Source: Pseudodesulfovibrio sp. zrk46 (lineage in GTDB: Bacteria > Desulfobacterota > Desulfovibrionia > Desulfovibrionales > Desulfovibrionaceae). From it: a stretch of DNA of 64,000 bases. Within the stretch, counting starts at the first letter, position 1. Each line of letters begins with the position of its first letter. This document shows positions 54,711 to 63,974 of the stretch, piece by piece. The notes beneath the pieces were generated by a model. That model did not search any database. It was not told the DNA's origin and saw only the letters and a list, made by a program, of their open reading frames with translations. Made by a program: the position numbers and the translations under genes. The stretch is from contig NZ_CP051216.1 in assembly GCF_012516435.1 (NCBI RefSeq), positions 62,001-126,000 on the forward strand, in the 5' to 3' direction.

Positions 54711-54733
54711 TTCCCCTCGCAAAGCGGGGGGAA
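54711..54733 (+). terminator. Adhesin terminator
   Basis: TTCCCCTCGC-AAA-GCGGGGGGAA, 10-bp stem (one T-G pair), 11 bases after the stop codon. The following sequence TTATAAA is only moderately T-rich. Confidence 0.7.
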
Positions 54734-54745
54734 TTATAAACCGAC

Positions 54746-54781
54746 TTCGCCCCGAATCATTGAACAATGGTTCGGGGCGAA
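54746..54781. terminator. Second hairpin after the adhesin
   Basis: TTCGCCCCGAA ... TTCGGGGCGAA, 11-bp stem extended by CATT/AATG across a T-G pair. It is a near-perfect 36-nt palindrome, a likely back-up terminator. Confidence 0.65.
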
Positions 54782-54834
54782 ACCTATATTATATTCGGTA
54801 CGATTTTATTGCGCGAAACAGTGCGTGCGCTATG

Positions 54835-54906
54835 GTTAATTCAATCGGTAACAACCGCGACCTTCAATCCCGTGGCGGGCGATTTGAACCCCGGCCCGGC
54901 CACGAG
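54835..54906 (+). other. tRNA-like remnant
   Basis: The stretch shows a D-arm-like GTTA-N10-TAAC (54835-54852) with the typical TCAATCGGTA loop, then a 5-bp stem CCGCG/CGTGG with an 11-nt loop instead of 7. A GATTTGAAC segment resembles a mutated T-loop. No acceptor stem or proper anticodon loop can be drawn, so this is not a working tRNA; a decayed tRNA or integration-site remnant is possible. Confidence 0.3.
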
Positions 54907-54910
54907 TCAT

Positions 54911-54958
54911 GGTGCGGATGGGCGACGAAGCGGGCACCCCGGCTTCCCCATCCGCACC
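54911..54958 (+). other. Large GC-rich hairpin
   Basis: Perfect 12-bp stem GGTGCGGATGGG / CCCATCCGCACC with a 24-nt loop, directly after the tRNA-like segment and 136 bases before the metal transporter gene. No T-run. It could be part of a small RNA or leader; no known riboswitch consensus was recognised. The rest of 54700-55093 has no supported gene. Confidence 0.45.
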
Positions 54959-55093
54959 CATACGTTCAGCCCCCCCTCACTTCAACTATCTCTCTATTTC
55001 AACATGTTGCGTCACTGCTCTCTTTTAGCTTGACTGTCAAACTATCTAGGTCTAGTTTATTTTGACTTTCAAACAATAAGGAGCACCAACTAT

Positions 55094-55912
55094 ATGGATT
55101 CCCTTTTTTTCGTCGCCTTGCAATCAAGTCTCTTCCTGGGGCTCATCCACGGAGTAAATCCGTGCGGCCACTCCTGGGTGGTCCTGGCCCCATTCGTTGC
55201 CGGAGATAAAAGCGGCAAACGCGTTTTCACCCTCACCACCGCCTTCATTATCGGAACCACCCTCGGTTGCCTCGCCATTGGCTTGCTGCTCGGCACCGTG
55301 TCTGCCAGCCTGCCCGATTCCATTCGCTACATCACCGATCTGATAACGGCAGGTATCATCATTATTCTTGGCGCCATTCTTCTGTGGCGTCCCCACCTGC
55401 TGCACAACCATGACCATGGCGAGTGTGGCTGCTCTGGCCATCACGACCACGATCACGACCACACCTGTTGCGACCATGACCACGGCCATGAACATCATGA
55501 GCATGACCACGATCACTCCTGCTGCGACCATGACCACGCACACCATCACGACGACCATCATCATGACCACGGGCATTCCCATCATACCCCGCTCTCTGCC
55601 AAGCGTTCCACCGTTTGGGGGCTGGCGACGCTCGGCTTCGTGAACATGATCGTACCTTGTCCCACGGTCGCCATCATGTACTCCTACGCGCTGGAATCGG
55701 CCAACACCATACAGGCCGTCTCGGTCTTTGCGAGCTACGCGGTGGGCACCGCCATAGCCCTTGCCGGTGTTATCTTCGCCATATATAAGGTTACCGGGCT
55801 CATCAGAAAATTGCAGAAGCCCTGGATCGAACCAGCCATCATGCGCACCGTAGGCGTCATGACAGTGATGTTCGGATTCTACACCCTCTACCTGGACTTT
55901 GTTCCGGCCTAA
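55094..55912 (+). CDS. His-rich membrane transporter, probable Ni/Co/Zn efflux
   Basis: 272 residues, about six membrane helices in two groups of three. Helix 1 carries GLIHGVNPCGHSW, and the second half opens with GFVNMIVPCPTVAIM, an internal pseudo-repeat typical of the LysE/RcnA/UreH-type transporters. Between them a hydrophilic loop (about 100-165) consists almost wholly of His, Asp, Glu and Cys (for example HDHDHDHTCCDHDH). The loop is surely metal-binding. Substrate and direction are inferred; nickel, cobalt or zinc export is most likely. Start AAGGAGCACCAACTATATG. The MarR gene follows after 10 bases. Confidence 0.8.
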   Translation: MDSLFFVALQSSLFLGLIHGVNPCGHSWVVLAPFVAGDKSGKRVFTLTTAFIIGTTLGCLAIGLLLGTVSASLPDSIRYITDLITAGIIIILGAILLWRPHLLHNHDHGECGCSGHHDHDHDHTCCDHDHGHEHHEHDHDHSCCDHDHAHHHDDHHHDHGHSHHTPLSAKRSTVWGLATLGFVNMIVPCPTVAIMYSYALESANTIQAVSVFASYAVGTAIALAGVIFAIYKVTGLIRKLQKPWIEPAIMRTVGVMTVMFGFYTLYLDFVPA

Positions 55913-55922
55913 ATAGGATGCC

Positions 55923-56339
55923 ATGCCCGACACCGGTCAACTCACGCAGCTCATTGTGGAATTCTATGAAAAACTCTCATCATGGGAGCATTGTGTCGTC
56001 CGAGACAAAGGACTGACCCTGCCTCAGGTTCACGCACTGGAGATTCTCGGCACTCACAAGGCACTGCGAATGAAGGAGTTGGCAGAACGCATGGGCGTCA
56101 CGACCGGCACTCTGACCGTTCTGGCCGACCGTCTGGAAAAGGCGGGCATGATCCGACGCAAGCCACACGACAAGGACCGACGCTCCATTTTGGTAGAACT
56201 CACCGAGCAAGGACAGCTCATTTTTGAGGAGCACGACGAACTGCACAACCAGCTCACCCGCGACATCACCGCCAACCTGACCGATGAAGAACGGCAGACA
56301 CTCAAAGGCATCCTCATCAAGATGAATCGCGAATTCTAG
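55923..56339 (+). CDS. MarR-family transcriptional regulator
   Basis: 138 residues, a winged-helix dimer. LPQVHALEILGTHKALRMKELAERMGVTTGTLTVLADRLEKAGMIRR contains the recognition helix and wing, then RRSILVELTEQGQLIF. MarR proteins usually repress neighbouring genes until a ligand binds. Being cotranscribed with the transporter, it probably controls that operon. No Cys or His cluster for metal sensing is evident. A good terminator follows. Confidence 0.9.
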   Translation: MPDTGQLTQLIVEFYEKLSSWEHCVVRDKGLTLPQVHALEILGTHKALRMKELAERMGVTTGTLTVLADRLEKAGMIRRKPHDKDRRSILVELTEQGQLIFEEHDELHNQLTRDITANLTDEERQTLKGILIKMNREF

Positions 56340-56360
56340 TTCCTTGCCAAAGATACAACT

Positions 56361-56395
56361 AAAAGGGGCATATCCATTCCGGATATGCCCCTTTT
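56361..56395. terminator. Bidirectional terminator
   Basis: Stem AAAAGGGGCATATCC / GGATATGCCCCTTTT with 5-nt loop between convergent marR and the GGDEF-like gene. Confidence 0.93.
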
Positions 56396-56411
56396 CATTA
56401 TCGAAATTTAT

Positions 56412-57995
56412 TTATCCGCGACTCTCCCCTACCTCGGCGACACGCTGCAATTCCTTTAATGACAAGGTGTCTTCGGGGTACATTTTCAAGTCGAAATAAA
56501 CGTTGGCAGTGACCTCACCAGTTTGCAATATGAATTCATCCCGCATTATATCCTTTGCCCGCTCCACATCTTCCACACACTCTTTCCGGCTTCTTACTTC
56601 AGCAAACAGGATGGCAAAGTGCGCAAACGCTGTTCGGGAAATCATGTCGGCATCCATAAAGACCTCGGTCAAGCGATCTCCCACAAGATCAAGCAGTTCG
56701 TCTGCCGCATTGTCACCGTGCACATCGGCCAGCTCCAACAGATTCTCAAGGGTCACACTAATAACTGCCAGGCTGCGGCCGCGCTTTTCCGCCAAGGAAT
56801 AGACCAATTCCAATGTGTCCCGAAAGCGATTCTTCCCGGTCATGCCCGTCAGGGGGCTAGACATCTCATCCTCAAAGGCAAACCCCAGTTCCTTACGCCT
56901 CCTCGCCCATACCAGAGACAGAATCCATGCTATCGTGCCGGACAAGGCGAACAGACCTGCACCTATAATGAAAATCTTGAACATCATCCCGCTGGAATAC
57001 CCTTGCGTCCGGACATCGGGCACATAAGACACCAGCTTCCAAAAATACTGGTTGGCCGGAAACAATCCATCTCTGGACTCATCTGGACTGCTGGAACCAA
57101 AGCTGGTCCTGAAGCGGGTATGAAGCGGATAGATAGTTGCGAAGGTATAGACCTCGTTGGCCGTCGTTATCTGGCCGGAATCCGACGCGTGGATGCGAGC
57201 CCAATGGGCTGGATGCCGAACAGAGAAGCGAAGATTCTTCTTCCCCTCAAACATGAAGCCCCACTGGTCTTCAGCATCAGGTGCAAGCAACCAATACCCC
57301 TGATTATTGAGAAGCATGGTCTGGCCTTCAGTCACATTACCTGTCTTTCGAAGCATACCCAGCAGACCGTCAGCCTTGTAATTCAGAATCAAGGCACCCA
57401 CCGGCCTACCGGACTTGTTGAACAAGGACACGCCAAATCGTATTACAGGCTTGTACGGCACTTCGACCTGACCGTTTTCAACATTCAAATCCATGGGCGA
57501 CACATATACATCACCCAAATCAAGATCCATGGTATCCCTGAAATAATAGCGTGACTTCTTACTCTGTAATCGATTATCCGGCACGATATAGGGAATGCCA
57601 CCATCATTGTTGACGCGCACCAACTCCATGCCTTCGGCATTAAAGAGCCTGATCTGGTCATATACTCCCTTGGCTTTGCTGAAAGCAAATAAATCAGCCT
57701 CTACGGCTTCCAAGCCGTCCTGACCGGAAATGAATTGCCGCGTACTATCCATTGAGGACAGATATTCCAAGTCATCACCGATACTATTCAAGCTGTCTTC
57801 GATTACAGATTTGCGCAAGGCGACACCACGCTCTTCCCGAACGAGGAGATCACCGACAAAACCTTTGATATAATAAGAATAAAGGAGATGGAGACCGCCG
57901 CACACAATCGAGCCGATCACCATGAAAAAGAGGAAAAACGTCAGGAGACTTTTGAGCGAAGCTCCCTGCTTGTAATTCAAGATGTTCAGAGCCAC
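56412..57995 (-). CDS. Membrane sensor with degenerate GGDEF domain
   Basis: 527 residues from GTG 57995, chosen because CGGAGGACAAT lies directly before it. Membrane helix 1 (about 15-38), an extracytoplasmic Cache-type sensor (about 50-330) and helix 2 (about 345-368) lead to a cytoplasmic GGDEF-like fold. It begins SPLTGMTGKNRF, in place of DxLTGLxNR, but the active-site loop reads RTAFAHFAIL instead of RxGGDEFxIL. Diguanylate cyclase activity is therefore lost; it may bind nucleotide or signal by contact. Confidence 0.85.
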   Translation of the reverse strand: MALNILNYKQGASLKSLLTFFLFFMVIGSIVCGGLHLLYSYYIKGFVGDLLVREERGVALRKSVIEDSLNSIGDDLEYLSSMDSTRQFISGQDGLEAVEADLFAFSKAKGVYDQIRLFNAEGMELVRVNNDGGIPYIVPDNRLQSKKSRYYFRDTMDLDLGDVYVSPMDLNVENGQVEVPYKPVIRFGVSLFNKSGRPVGALILNYKADGLLGMLRKTGNVTEGQTMLLNNQGYWLLAPDAEDQWGFMFEGKKNLRFSVRHPAHWARIHASDSGQITTANEVYTFATIYPLHTRFRTSFGSSSPDESRDGLFPANQYFWKLVSYVPDVRTQGYSSGMMFKIFIIGAGLFALSGTIAWILSLVWARRRKELGFAFEDEMSSPLTGMTGKNRFRDTLELVYSLAEKRGRSLAVISVTLENLLELADVHGDNAADELLDLVGDRLTEVFMDADMISRTAFAHFAILFAEVRSRKECVEDVERAKDIMRDEFILQTGEVTANVYFDLKMYPEDTLSLKELQRVAEVGESRG

Positions 57996-58089
57996 ATTGT
58001 CCTCCGACACGGACGAAATCGCCACCACATCAGGCTATCACTGGTTCCACCGCCAACGAAGAACCACGGCCCTTACTTACTACTATCAT

Positions 58090-58413
58090 TTACCGACTTA
58101 ACATGAAATTGCCAATAAACTCATCCAAAGTCTCCTGATCGGACTCACCAATGAGACGGTCCACCTCTTTCCCTTCGGAAAACAGCAAAAATGTTGGGGT
58201 ACCCTTGACCATGAAGCGATCCATGGCCGTGTCGAGATAGTCGGTATCATAAAGATAACACCGGATTTTACCATCGTAATGCCGCGACACCTCATCCAAA
58301 GCCTGAGACTGATTTCTGAATCGCTCATTCTTTTTGAGGAAAGCGACCACGAAGGGCTCTCGATTACTCTGCAGTTCCACGTCAAAATCTTGTGGTTCCA
58401 GAGTTTTTAACAT
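58090..58413 (-). CDS. Thioredoxin-fold protein lacking the active-site cysteines
   Basis: 107 residues from ATG 58413 (GGAGAGGGAAGA upstream; longer in-frame extension to 58515 lacks a ribosome site). The fold is recognisable: strand FVVAFLK, YLYDTDYLDTAMDRFMVKGTPTFLLF with cis-Pro, and EVDRLIGESDQETLDEFI. Where thioredoxin has WCGPC it has KKNERF, so no redox dithiol exists. A chaperone, scaffold or regulatory role is more likely than disulfide exchange. It lies between the degenerate GGDEF gene and the sigma-54 regulator, all on the minus strand. Confidence 0.78.
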   Translation of the reverse strand: MLKTLEPQDFDVELQSNREPFVVAFLKKNERFRNQSQALDEVSRHYDGKIRCYLYDTDYLDTAMDRFMVKGTPTFLLFSEGKEVDRLIGESDQETLDEFIGNFMLSR

Positions 58414-58607
58414 TCTTCCCTCTCCATTTAATCCAATAACAGCCATATATAAAACAACTCCGTTCGCACTTTGGGTTCCATTCACCTTACCAACAGCACG
58501 AAGCCATTGCATCATATCAACCTTTTATAATGATTATAAATCCGTCCTAATATTGGCGGAATACAAAGAGAGAATCAGGGAAGGATTGAGATATTCAATG
58601 ACTGGAA

Positions 58608-61601
58608 CTAATTATCCAGTCCCCACGCTTTGAGCTTGCGATAGAGGGTGGCTCTGTGGATGCCGAGCATGCGGGCAGCTTTGGCCTTATTGCCTTCACA
58701 TTGAGCCAACGCTTCGAGGACATACTCCTTGTCCACCCGGCGAACCGGAACAACCGGATGAGGGTAGTCTACCGACTCAGGAGTGTAATGAGCGTATTGC
58801 GGCACACCGGCCTGAGGAACAGGCGCATGGGGGGCATAGGTCGGGGCCGGGTGATACGCCTGCTGGGCAGGGGGTGCATAGGCAGGCTGCGCCCCATAAG
58901 TATGGTGCTGCGGAGCTGCGACCATGGAAGAAGCACGCATCTGATCTACCAGATCACGGCGCAAATAATTGGCGATGATTTCCCCGCCCGGGGAAAGGAT
59001 GCAGGCATGTTCAAGGATATGACGCAACTCTCGGATATTACCCGGCCAGGAATAGCTCATGAACAGATCCATGACCTCGGACGACACCTTTTTGAAGGCC
59101 TTGTTGAACAGACCGGAGAAGATCTCAAGGAAATGGTCGGTCAACAGGGGGATATCCGCCTGTCTGTCCCGAAGCGGTGGCAACAGCACGGGCATGACGT
59201 TGAGACGGTAATAAAGATCCTCGCGGAATGTTCCCAGACGAACAGCTTCACGCAGATCCACATTGGTGGCCGCGATGATGCGAACGTCAGCGGAGTGGGT
59301 CTTGGACTCGCCCACACGCTCGTATTCCTTCTGCTCCAGAAAACGTAACAGCTTCAGCTGGATAAGTGGAGATATGTCGCCGATTTCATCAAGGAACAAC
59401 GTACCGCCCTGGGCTGCCTGAATACGCCCGACCTTGTCACGCACCGCGCCTGTAAACGCGCCACGGACATGCCCGAAAAGTTCGCTTTCCAACAGGCTTT
59501 CGGAAAGGGCCGAACAGTTCACCTTGATCAACGGGGCTCCAGCACGGGAACCGCCATAGTGCAGGGCCTCGGCCACCAGCTCTTTACCGGTGCCGGACTC
59601 GCCCAGAATGAGCACGATGGAATCCAGCGACGAGAGCTGCTCCAGCAGCTTGTAAATGTCTTGCATCTTGGAGCTTCGACCGATGATCCCACGGAAACCG
59701 TGGCGTTCGTGCAGCCGTTTCTCCAGATCAGCTATACGGGAAACGTCGCGCACCACCAGAACCGCACCGGTGTGTTGCTTGTTCTGATCGATGAGCGGTG
59801 TACAGTTCAGTTCTACCGTACGCTGTCCCAAGGTCGGCACATCCAATTCAGCCTCATAACTGCGAACGGCCTTGTTGGATCGAAGGACCTGTTTGAGCAC
59901 GCTCAGGCAGGGATTCCCGGGCTCGGCAACTTCCTGATAATCCACTCCCTGCACCCGGTCCCGGTCAAGACTGAGCAAGGTTCCCGCTGCGCTATTGGTG
60001 GCAATGATATTGAACATGTTATCCACAGCCAGAATGGCATCAGGAATACTGCGGAATGTGGCTTCCAGATTGAGCCGGTACTGCTCCTTCTCCGCCGTGG
60101 CGAGATCCAGCGCCTGCTCGGCATCTTTTCTCTCGGTGATGTCACGTCCTACGGCCTGAATCTCAACAACCTTTCCCCGGTGGTTGAGAATGACACGATT
60201 GGTCCACAGTATCCAACGGGCCTCGCCATCAGCACGTTTTACATGCTGCTCGCGATCAAATACCGGCTTGCCGGGGCCTGCATCCTGCAACCACGATTTG
60301 AGATCACGCCGCTCGTCCTGCGCAAGTTTCGGAAAAAACTCCTGTCCGATGATGTCATCTTCATCCACACCGAAGAAGCGGGCATAAGCGCCATTAACGA
60401 AGTTAAGCCGTCCGTCAGGATTATAGCGGCAGATCAACTCGGTCTGGTCTTCGACAACGGCCCGGTATAGGCGCGCACCTTCTCGCAGGGCCTCTTCAAC
60501 TACCTTGCGCTGGGAAATATCCTGAACAAAGGCCGTGGTCACCTCTCGCCCGTCATGGACGAAATGGCTCATGGTGACTTCAGTGGGAAACGTCGTGCCG
60601 CCATTACGCTTATGATAGCGCAGTGGCACTCGCTCCACGCCGTTTCGCACGGCCTCCATGGAGCGTTCTGGCTCATCGGAAATATCGCGGATGGACAACT
60701 TGCGCATGTCCTCAGTGGAGTATCCATACAGGCGCCGGGCAGCCGCGTTGCAGTCCAGAATCGTGCCGTCATTGCGATCAAACATGATGATGGCATCCCT
60801 GGCCGCCTCATATACAGACCGGTACCGCTTCTCACTCTCGGCCAACCCCACTTCGGATCGACGCTGGGCTGTGATGTCACGCGTGGTCACGACAAACCCG
60901 GCCTGCATGTCCTCATTCTCGACCGGGCGAACCATGGTGATATAGACCGCACCGGAGCGATACTCCTCAATCCGCTGCGGCAAATTGGTGGAACGCGCCT
61001 TGGCAATGGCTTCTTTCTGGAGGGACGCCGACAGGCTGGGCAGCAACGTCAGGTAGTCATTGTCCACGGCTTCATCCACAGAGGTCTGAATCAGACCTGC
61101 GCCGGCTTCATTGATACGGGTGACAGAACCCTCTGCGTCCAGCAGAAAGACCGCCTCGTCTCCGGTGTTGATAAGAGCATCAAGGAAATTTCTAACCAGC
61201 CCGAGTTCATGCACGCACTTGCGCTCACGGACCATGTCCGCTTTGTAAGCGACACCTCGTCGGGCAAGCATCTCCAGACGATTTCGATCCACGGGCTTCA
61301 GGAGATATGTCATTACTCCCAGTTGCTGCACCAGATCACCGGGGCGGTCCATATCTGCCGGCACCAACAGAATCACCGGAACGTCGTAGCCCTGCTTGAG
61401 CGCCGTGGACCTTAAGTTGGCGATCTCATCCGATGCCCCGGCTTGAGCAAAGACAAGATCCGGTTCTTCCTGCCGCATGAAATCCACAGCGCCAGGCAAA
61501 TCTGCAACAGTCCGGACTTGGTATCCCTTGGCCGTTAACAGATCGCTGACAAGTGCGCGTATGTTTTCGTCGCTGTCTGCAACAAGAATGATAGAACTCA
61601 C
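58608..61601 (-). CDS. Large sigma-54 activator with pseudo-receiver and multiple PAS domains
   Basis: 997 residues from GTG 61601 (TCAGGAG upstream). Residues 1-120 look like a receiver, but the phospho-Asp position reads LVFAQAG, with Gln instead of Asp, though the Lys (LLKPVD) remains. Four PAS-type segments follow (about 135-640). The AAA+ domain has [11 protein letters not shown], the sigma-54 loop [14 protein letters not shown] and [10 protein letters not shown] Pro/Ala/Tyr/His-rich linker (about 905-955) precedes the Fis-type motif [20 protein letters not shown]. Multiple PAS sensors, not phosphorylation, probably control it. Confidence 0.92.
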   Translation of the reverse strand: MSSIILVADSDENIRALVSDLLTAKGYQVRTVADLPGAVDFMRQEEPDLVFAQAGASDEIANLRSTALKQGYDVPVILLVPADMDRPGDLVQQLGVMTYLLKPVDRNRLEMLARRGVAYKADMVRERKCVHELGLVRNFLDALINTGDEAVFLLDAEGSVTRINEAGAGLIQTSVDEAVDNDYLTLLPSLSASLQKEAIAKARSTNLPQRIEEYRSGAVYITMVRPVENEDMQAGFVVTTRDITAQRRSEVGLAESEKRYRSVYEAARDAIIMFDRNDGTILDCNAAARRLYGYSTEDMRKLSIRDISDEPERSMEAVRNGVERVPLRYHKRNGGTTFPTEVTMSHFVHDGREVTTAFVQDISQRKVVEEALREGARLYRAVVEDQTELICRYNPDGRLNFVNGAYARFFGVDEDDIIGQEFFPKLAQDERRDLKSWLQDAGPGKPVFDREQHVKRADGEARWILWTNRVILNHRGKVVEIQAVGRDITERKDAEQALDLATAEKEQYRLNLEATFRSIPDAILAVDNMFNIIATNSAAGTLLSLDRDRVQGVDYQEVAEPGNPCLSVLKQVLRSNKAVRSYEAELDVPTLGQRTVELNCTPLIDQNKQHTGAVLVVRDVSRIADLEKRLHERHGFRGIIGRSSKMQDIYKLLEQLSSLDSIVLILGESGTGKELVAEALHYGGSRAGAPLIKVNCSALSESLLESELFGHVRGAFTGAVRDKVGRIQAAQGGTLFLDEIGDISPLIQLKLLRFLEQKEYERVGESKTHSADVRIIAATNVDLREAVRLGTFREDLYYRLNVMPVLLPPLRDRQADIPLLTDHFLEIFSGLFNKAFKKVSSEVMDLFMSYSWPGNIRELRHILEHACILSPGGEIIANYLRRDLVDQMRASSMVAAPQHHTYGAQPAYAPPAQQAYHPAPTYAPHAPVPQAGVPQYAHYTPESVDYPHPVVPVRRVDKEYVLEALAQCEGNKAKAARMLGIHRATLYRKLKAWGLDN

Positions 61602-61644
61602 TGAAAATCTCCTGAAAACACCCATACATCACTTGTGGACTGAT

Positions 61645-61666
61645 AACCAGCCCCCTCTAGCTGGTT
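61645..61666. promoter_or_regulatory. Operator candidate in divergent region
   Basis: AACCAGC-N8-GCTGGTT, perfect 7-bp arms, between the sigma-54 regulator and the 80-residue gene. Confidence 0.45.
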
Positions 61667-61681
61667 CATATCCGATTCTCC

Positions 61682-61698
61682 TGTCATTTTTCATGACA
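61682..61698. promoter_or_regulatory. Second operator candidate in divergent region
   Basis: TGTCAT-N5-ATGACA, perfect 6-bp arms, 59 bases before the start of the 80-residue gene. Confidence 0.45.
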
Positions 61699-61757
61699 TA
61701 GGTGTATAGGGAAAAGTGAGGGAAAAATTTAAGCATAAGGCAAAAGGAGGAGAAATC

Positions 61758-62000
61758 ATGTCAAGTTACACTGAATCCGATCTTCCGGTTGACGTCCATC
61801 ACGGTGAGATCATCACTCTTGCAGACGGAACAACGGTCCGTTTCGAATCCAACGGCGAAGCTAAAGACATCATGGTCAACGACAGCTTCTCACCGGCCAC
61901 CACACTGTTCCCGGGCAACGCATACACTGTGCAAACCGCTCAGGGAGAGTACACGGTGACCTGTGAATTTGGCGACATCATGCATATTGCAAAAGCATAA
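61758..62000 (+). CDS. Small acidic protein, 80 residues, function unknown
   Basis: AAAAGGAGGAGAAATC precedes ATG 61758, an excellent ribosome site implying high expression. The protein is mainly beta-strand (GEIITLADGTTVRFESN, AYTVQTAQGEYTVTCEFGDIMHI) and resembles a small barrel, with one Cys. No signal peptide or known motif was recognised. It is divergent from the sigma-54 regulator and followed by its own terminator, so it may be regulated by that protein. Confidence 0.75.
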   Translation: MSSYTESDLPVDVHHGEIITLADGTTVRFESNGEAKDIMVNDSFSPATTLFPGNAYTVQTAQGEYTVTCEFGDIMHIAKA

Positions 62001-62022
62001 CCGGCCACGCGCCGACGAGACT

Positions 62023-62051
62023 GCCCCGGCCTAACCACCGGGGCTTTTTTG
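62023..62051 (+). terminator. Terminator after the 80-residue gene
   Basis: GCCCCGG-N8-CCGGGGC followed by TTTTTT. Confidence 0.93.
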
Positions 62052-62140
62052 TAACGCCCCCTTGAAGACAACACATCCACTTCAGCACGAACTTGTACAA
62101 ATCCATATCTCCACTATATGCACAGCATAGAGGTTGATGC

Positions 62141-63289
62141 ATGACACGGTTGCTTTCCACTTTTCTCACATTCATGCTGCTGACACTCGTCATTCCGACC
62201 GTCAGCTTTGCCGAAGGCGACGCCATGTGGTTCGAAACCATGGAGGACACGTCAGCAGTAGCAGAGAAAACCGGCAAGTCATTCACCGACAGAATCGTCC
62301 TCGCGCCAGTTCCCATGATCAACCCTACTCTGGGCGGGGGAATTATTGGTGTCGGCATGTACATGCACCCCGAAGATGATTTCGGGAATGATAGCCAAGG
62401 AGAGAACAACGCCACCCGCCACTCAATTTCAGGCGTCGCGGGAATGCTCTCGACCAACAGAAGCTGGGCTGTCGGTGGATTCCACAAAGGATTTTACGCT
62501 AACGACAAATTCCGAGGCACAGCTCTCCTTGGCTACGGAGAGTTCAACCTGAAATTCTATGGCATCGGCGATGACTCCATCCTCCGCGATAGACCCATCA
62601 AGTATACCGCCAACATCACGGCCTTTCAGCCAACCTTTCTCGCGAAGATTTCGGACAACTGGTTCATCGGTCCCAGATACAAACTCTTCAACTGGCACCT
62701 CGGCTTCAATCTGTCTGAACTGCATAACAAGCTGCCGGACCTGAAACAGAGCTTCACCACCGGTGGTTTTGGACTGGCCGGGGAGTGGGACACCACTGAC
62801 CACAGCGTCTATGCCACCAAGGGCGGCAAGTTCGAGTTCTCCCTCATGGACTACAGGGATGTCTGGGGCGGAGACCTTACCTACGCAAAGTCGGAAATGA
62901 ACTATAACCACTACTGGTCCCCCACCGACAGGCTCGTACTGGCAGGCCGGGCCGACCTGAACCTGTCCACGGGCAGCACACCGTTTTTCGACATGCCGTT
63001 CCTGCATCTTCGCGGCTTTCCTTACGCCCAGTATATCGACAAGCAATCCGCTTCCATTCAGGCCGAAGCCCGATATGAGATATCCAAAAAATGGGCCGCC
63101 AACCTCTTTGGCGGACTGGGCTGGATCGGCGAATCTCCCAAAGAACTCTACAAACGCCCTGTCATCCCCACTGGCGGCGCGGGCATCCGTTATCTCATCT
63201 CCGAGGAACAACGCATGTATATGGGAATGGAAGCAGCATTCGGACCAGACTCCAAGGCGCTGTATTTCCGAATTGGGGAATACTTCTAA
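62141..63289 (+). CDS. Outer-membrane beta-barrel of the surface antigen (D15) family
   Basis: 382 residues. Signal peptide 1-24 (LLSTFLTFMLLTLVIP, cut after SFA). The barrel shows alternating strands with aromatic girdles, the characteristic LRGFPYAQY segment of BamA/FhaC-type barrels near residue 288, and a C-terminal Phe (IGEYF). No POTRA domains are present, so it is barrel-only, like the TamA-related stand-alone members. The substrate is unknown; it may insert or move lipids or a surface protein. It is monocistronic. Confidence 0.85.
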   Translation: MTRLLSTFLTFMLLTLVIPTVSFAEGDAMWFETMEDTSAVAEKTGKSFTDRIVLAPVPMINPTLGGGIIGVGMYMHPEDDFGNDSQGENNATRHSISGVAGMLSTNRSWAVGGFHKGFYANDKFRGTALLGYGEFNLKFYGIGDDSILRDRPIKYTANITAFQPTFLAKISDNWFIGPRYKLFNWHLGFNLSELHNKLPDLKQSFTTGGFGLAGEWDTTDHSVYATKGGKFEFSLMDYRDVWGGDLTYAKSEMNYNHYWSPTDRLVLAGRADLNLSTGSTPFFDMPFLHLRGFPYAQYIDKQSASIQAEARYEISKKWAANLFGGLGWIGESPKELYKRPVIPTGGAGIRYLISEEQRMYMGMEAAFGPDSKALYFRIGEYF

Positions 63290-63457
63290 GCGGTTCTCAC
63301 TTTTTTCTGAAAAAACACAACATTCATTGATTATAATTGTCCATTGCTTTGATTTTTGGTCAAAGTTGGCGCATAGTGAATAGACACCTAAGAGACTCAC
63401 CCGGATCACTCGCAGCAAGTCGGGCATCGGAACTGAACAGTGTCAGGAGGGGACAGG

Positions 63458-63832
63458 ATGGCCAAGGTACTCATCGCTGAAGACGACAGAATTTCCCAAA
63501 AACTTGCCCTCAAGATAGTAGAGGAAATGGGCCACGTCGGGTTCATCAGCCCGCATGGAAAGCATGCGTACGAAGCGCTCACGGCCAGCAACGACTTTGA
63601 CTTGCTTCTCACCGACATCATGATGCCGGAGATGGATGGGCAGCAGCTCATCAAGACCATCCGGGGGGACCAGCAGTTCACGGACTTCCCCATTATCATC
63701 ATGTCCGCGGTGGTGGGTGTAAACGACATTTCCAATCTCCTGAAACTCGGGGCCACCCTCTTTCTGGCCAAGCCCCTCGACCGGGCGGAGCTTCAGAGCT
63801 ACATCAGACGCTGCCTTGGAGAAAAGGAATAG
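63458..63832 (+). CDS. Single-domain response regulator
   Basis: 124 residues from ATG 63458 (AGGAGGGGACAGG upstream). Receiver only: IAEDD, phospho-Asp in LLTDIMMPEMDG, Ser in IMSAVV and Lys in FLAKPLD. There is no output domain and no adjacent kinase. Candidates for the phosphodonor are the Hpt protein at 5077 or the receiver-kinase at 31830, which is speculative. Confidence 0.92.
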   Translation: MAKVLIAEDDRISQKLALKIVEEMGHVGFISPHGKHAYEALTASNDFDLLLTDIMMPEMDGQQLIKTIRGDQQFTDFPIIIMSAVVGVNDISNLLKLGATLFLAKPLDRAELQSYIRRCLGEKE

Positions 63833-63848
63833 CATCCCGAACCAAATC

Positions 63849-63885
63849 AGCCGCCTGCGCCGAAAACGCAGGCGGCTTTCTTTTG
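63849..63885 (+). terminator. Terminator after the last response regulator
   Basis: Perfect 11-bp stem AGCCGCCTGCG / CGCAGGCGGCT, 7-nt loop, then TTCTTTTG. Confidence 0.93.
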
Positions 63886-63974
63886 CGCAAAGGTTGCGCT
63901 CTCCCCGGTTGCCGGGTATCCCATGCTATGTATAGGGAACGCATCCGGTCCGTAGTCGAGTACAAGGAACACGC

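Noticed and set aside
54835..54958. Selenocysteine tRNA
   Set aside because: No 8-bp acceptor stem, no TCA anticodon loop and no T-arm pairing could be drawn.
54760..55065. 101-codon frame between the adhesin and the transporter
   Set aside because: It runs through hairpins and the tRNA-like segment; the peptide looks like translation of structured RNA and has no ribosome site.
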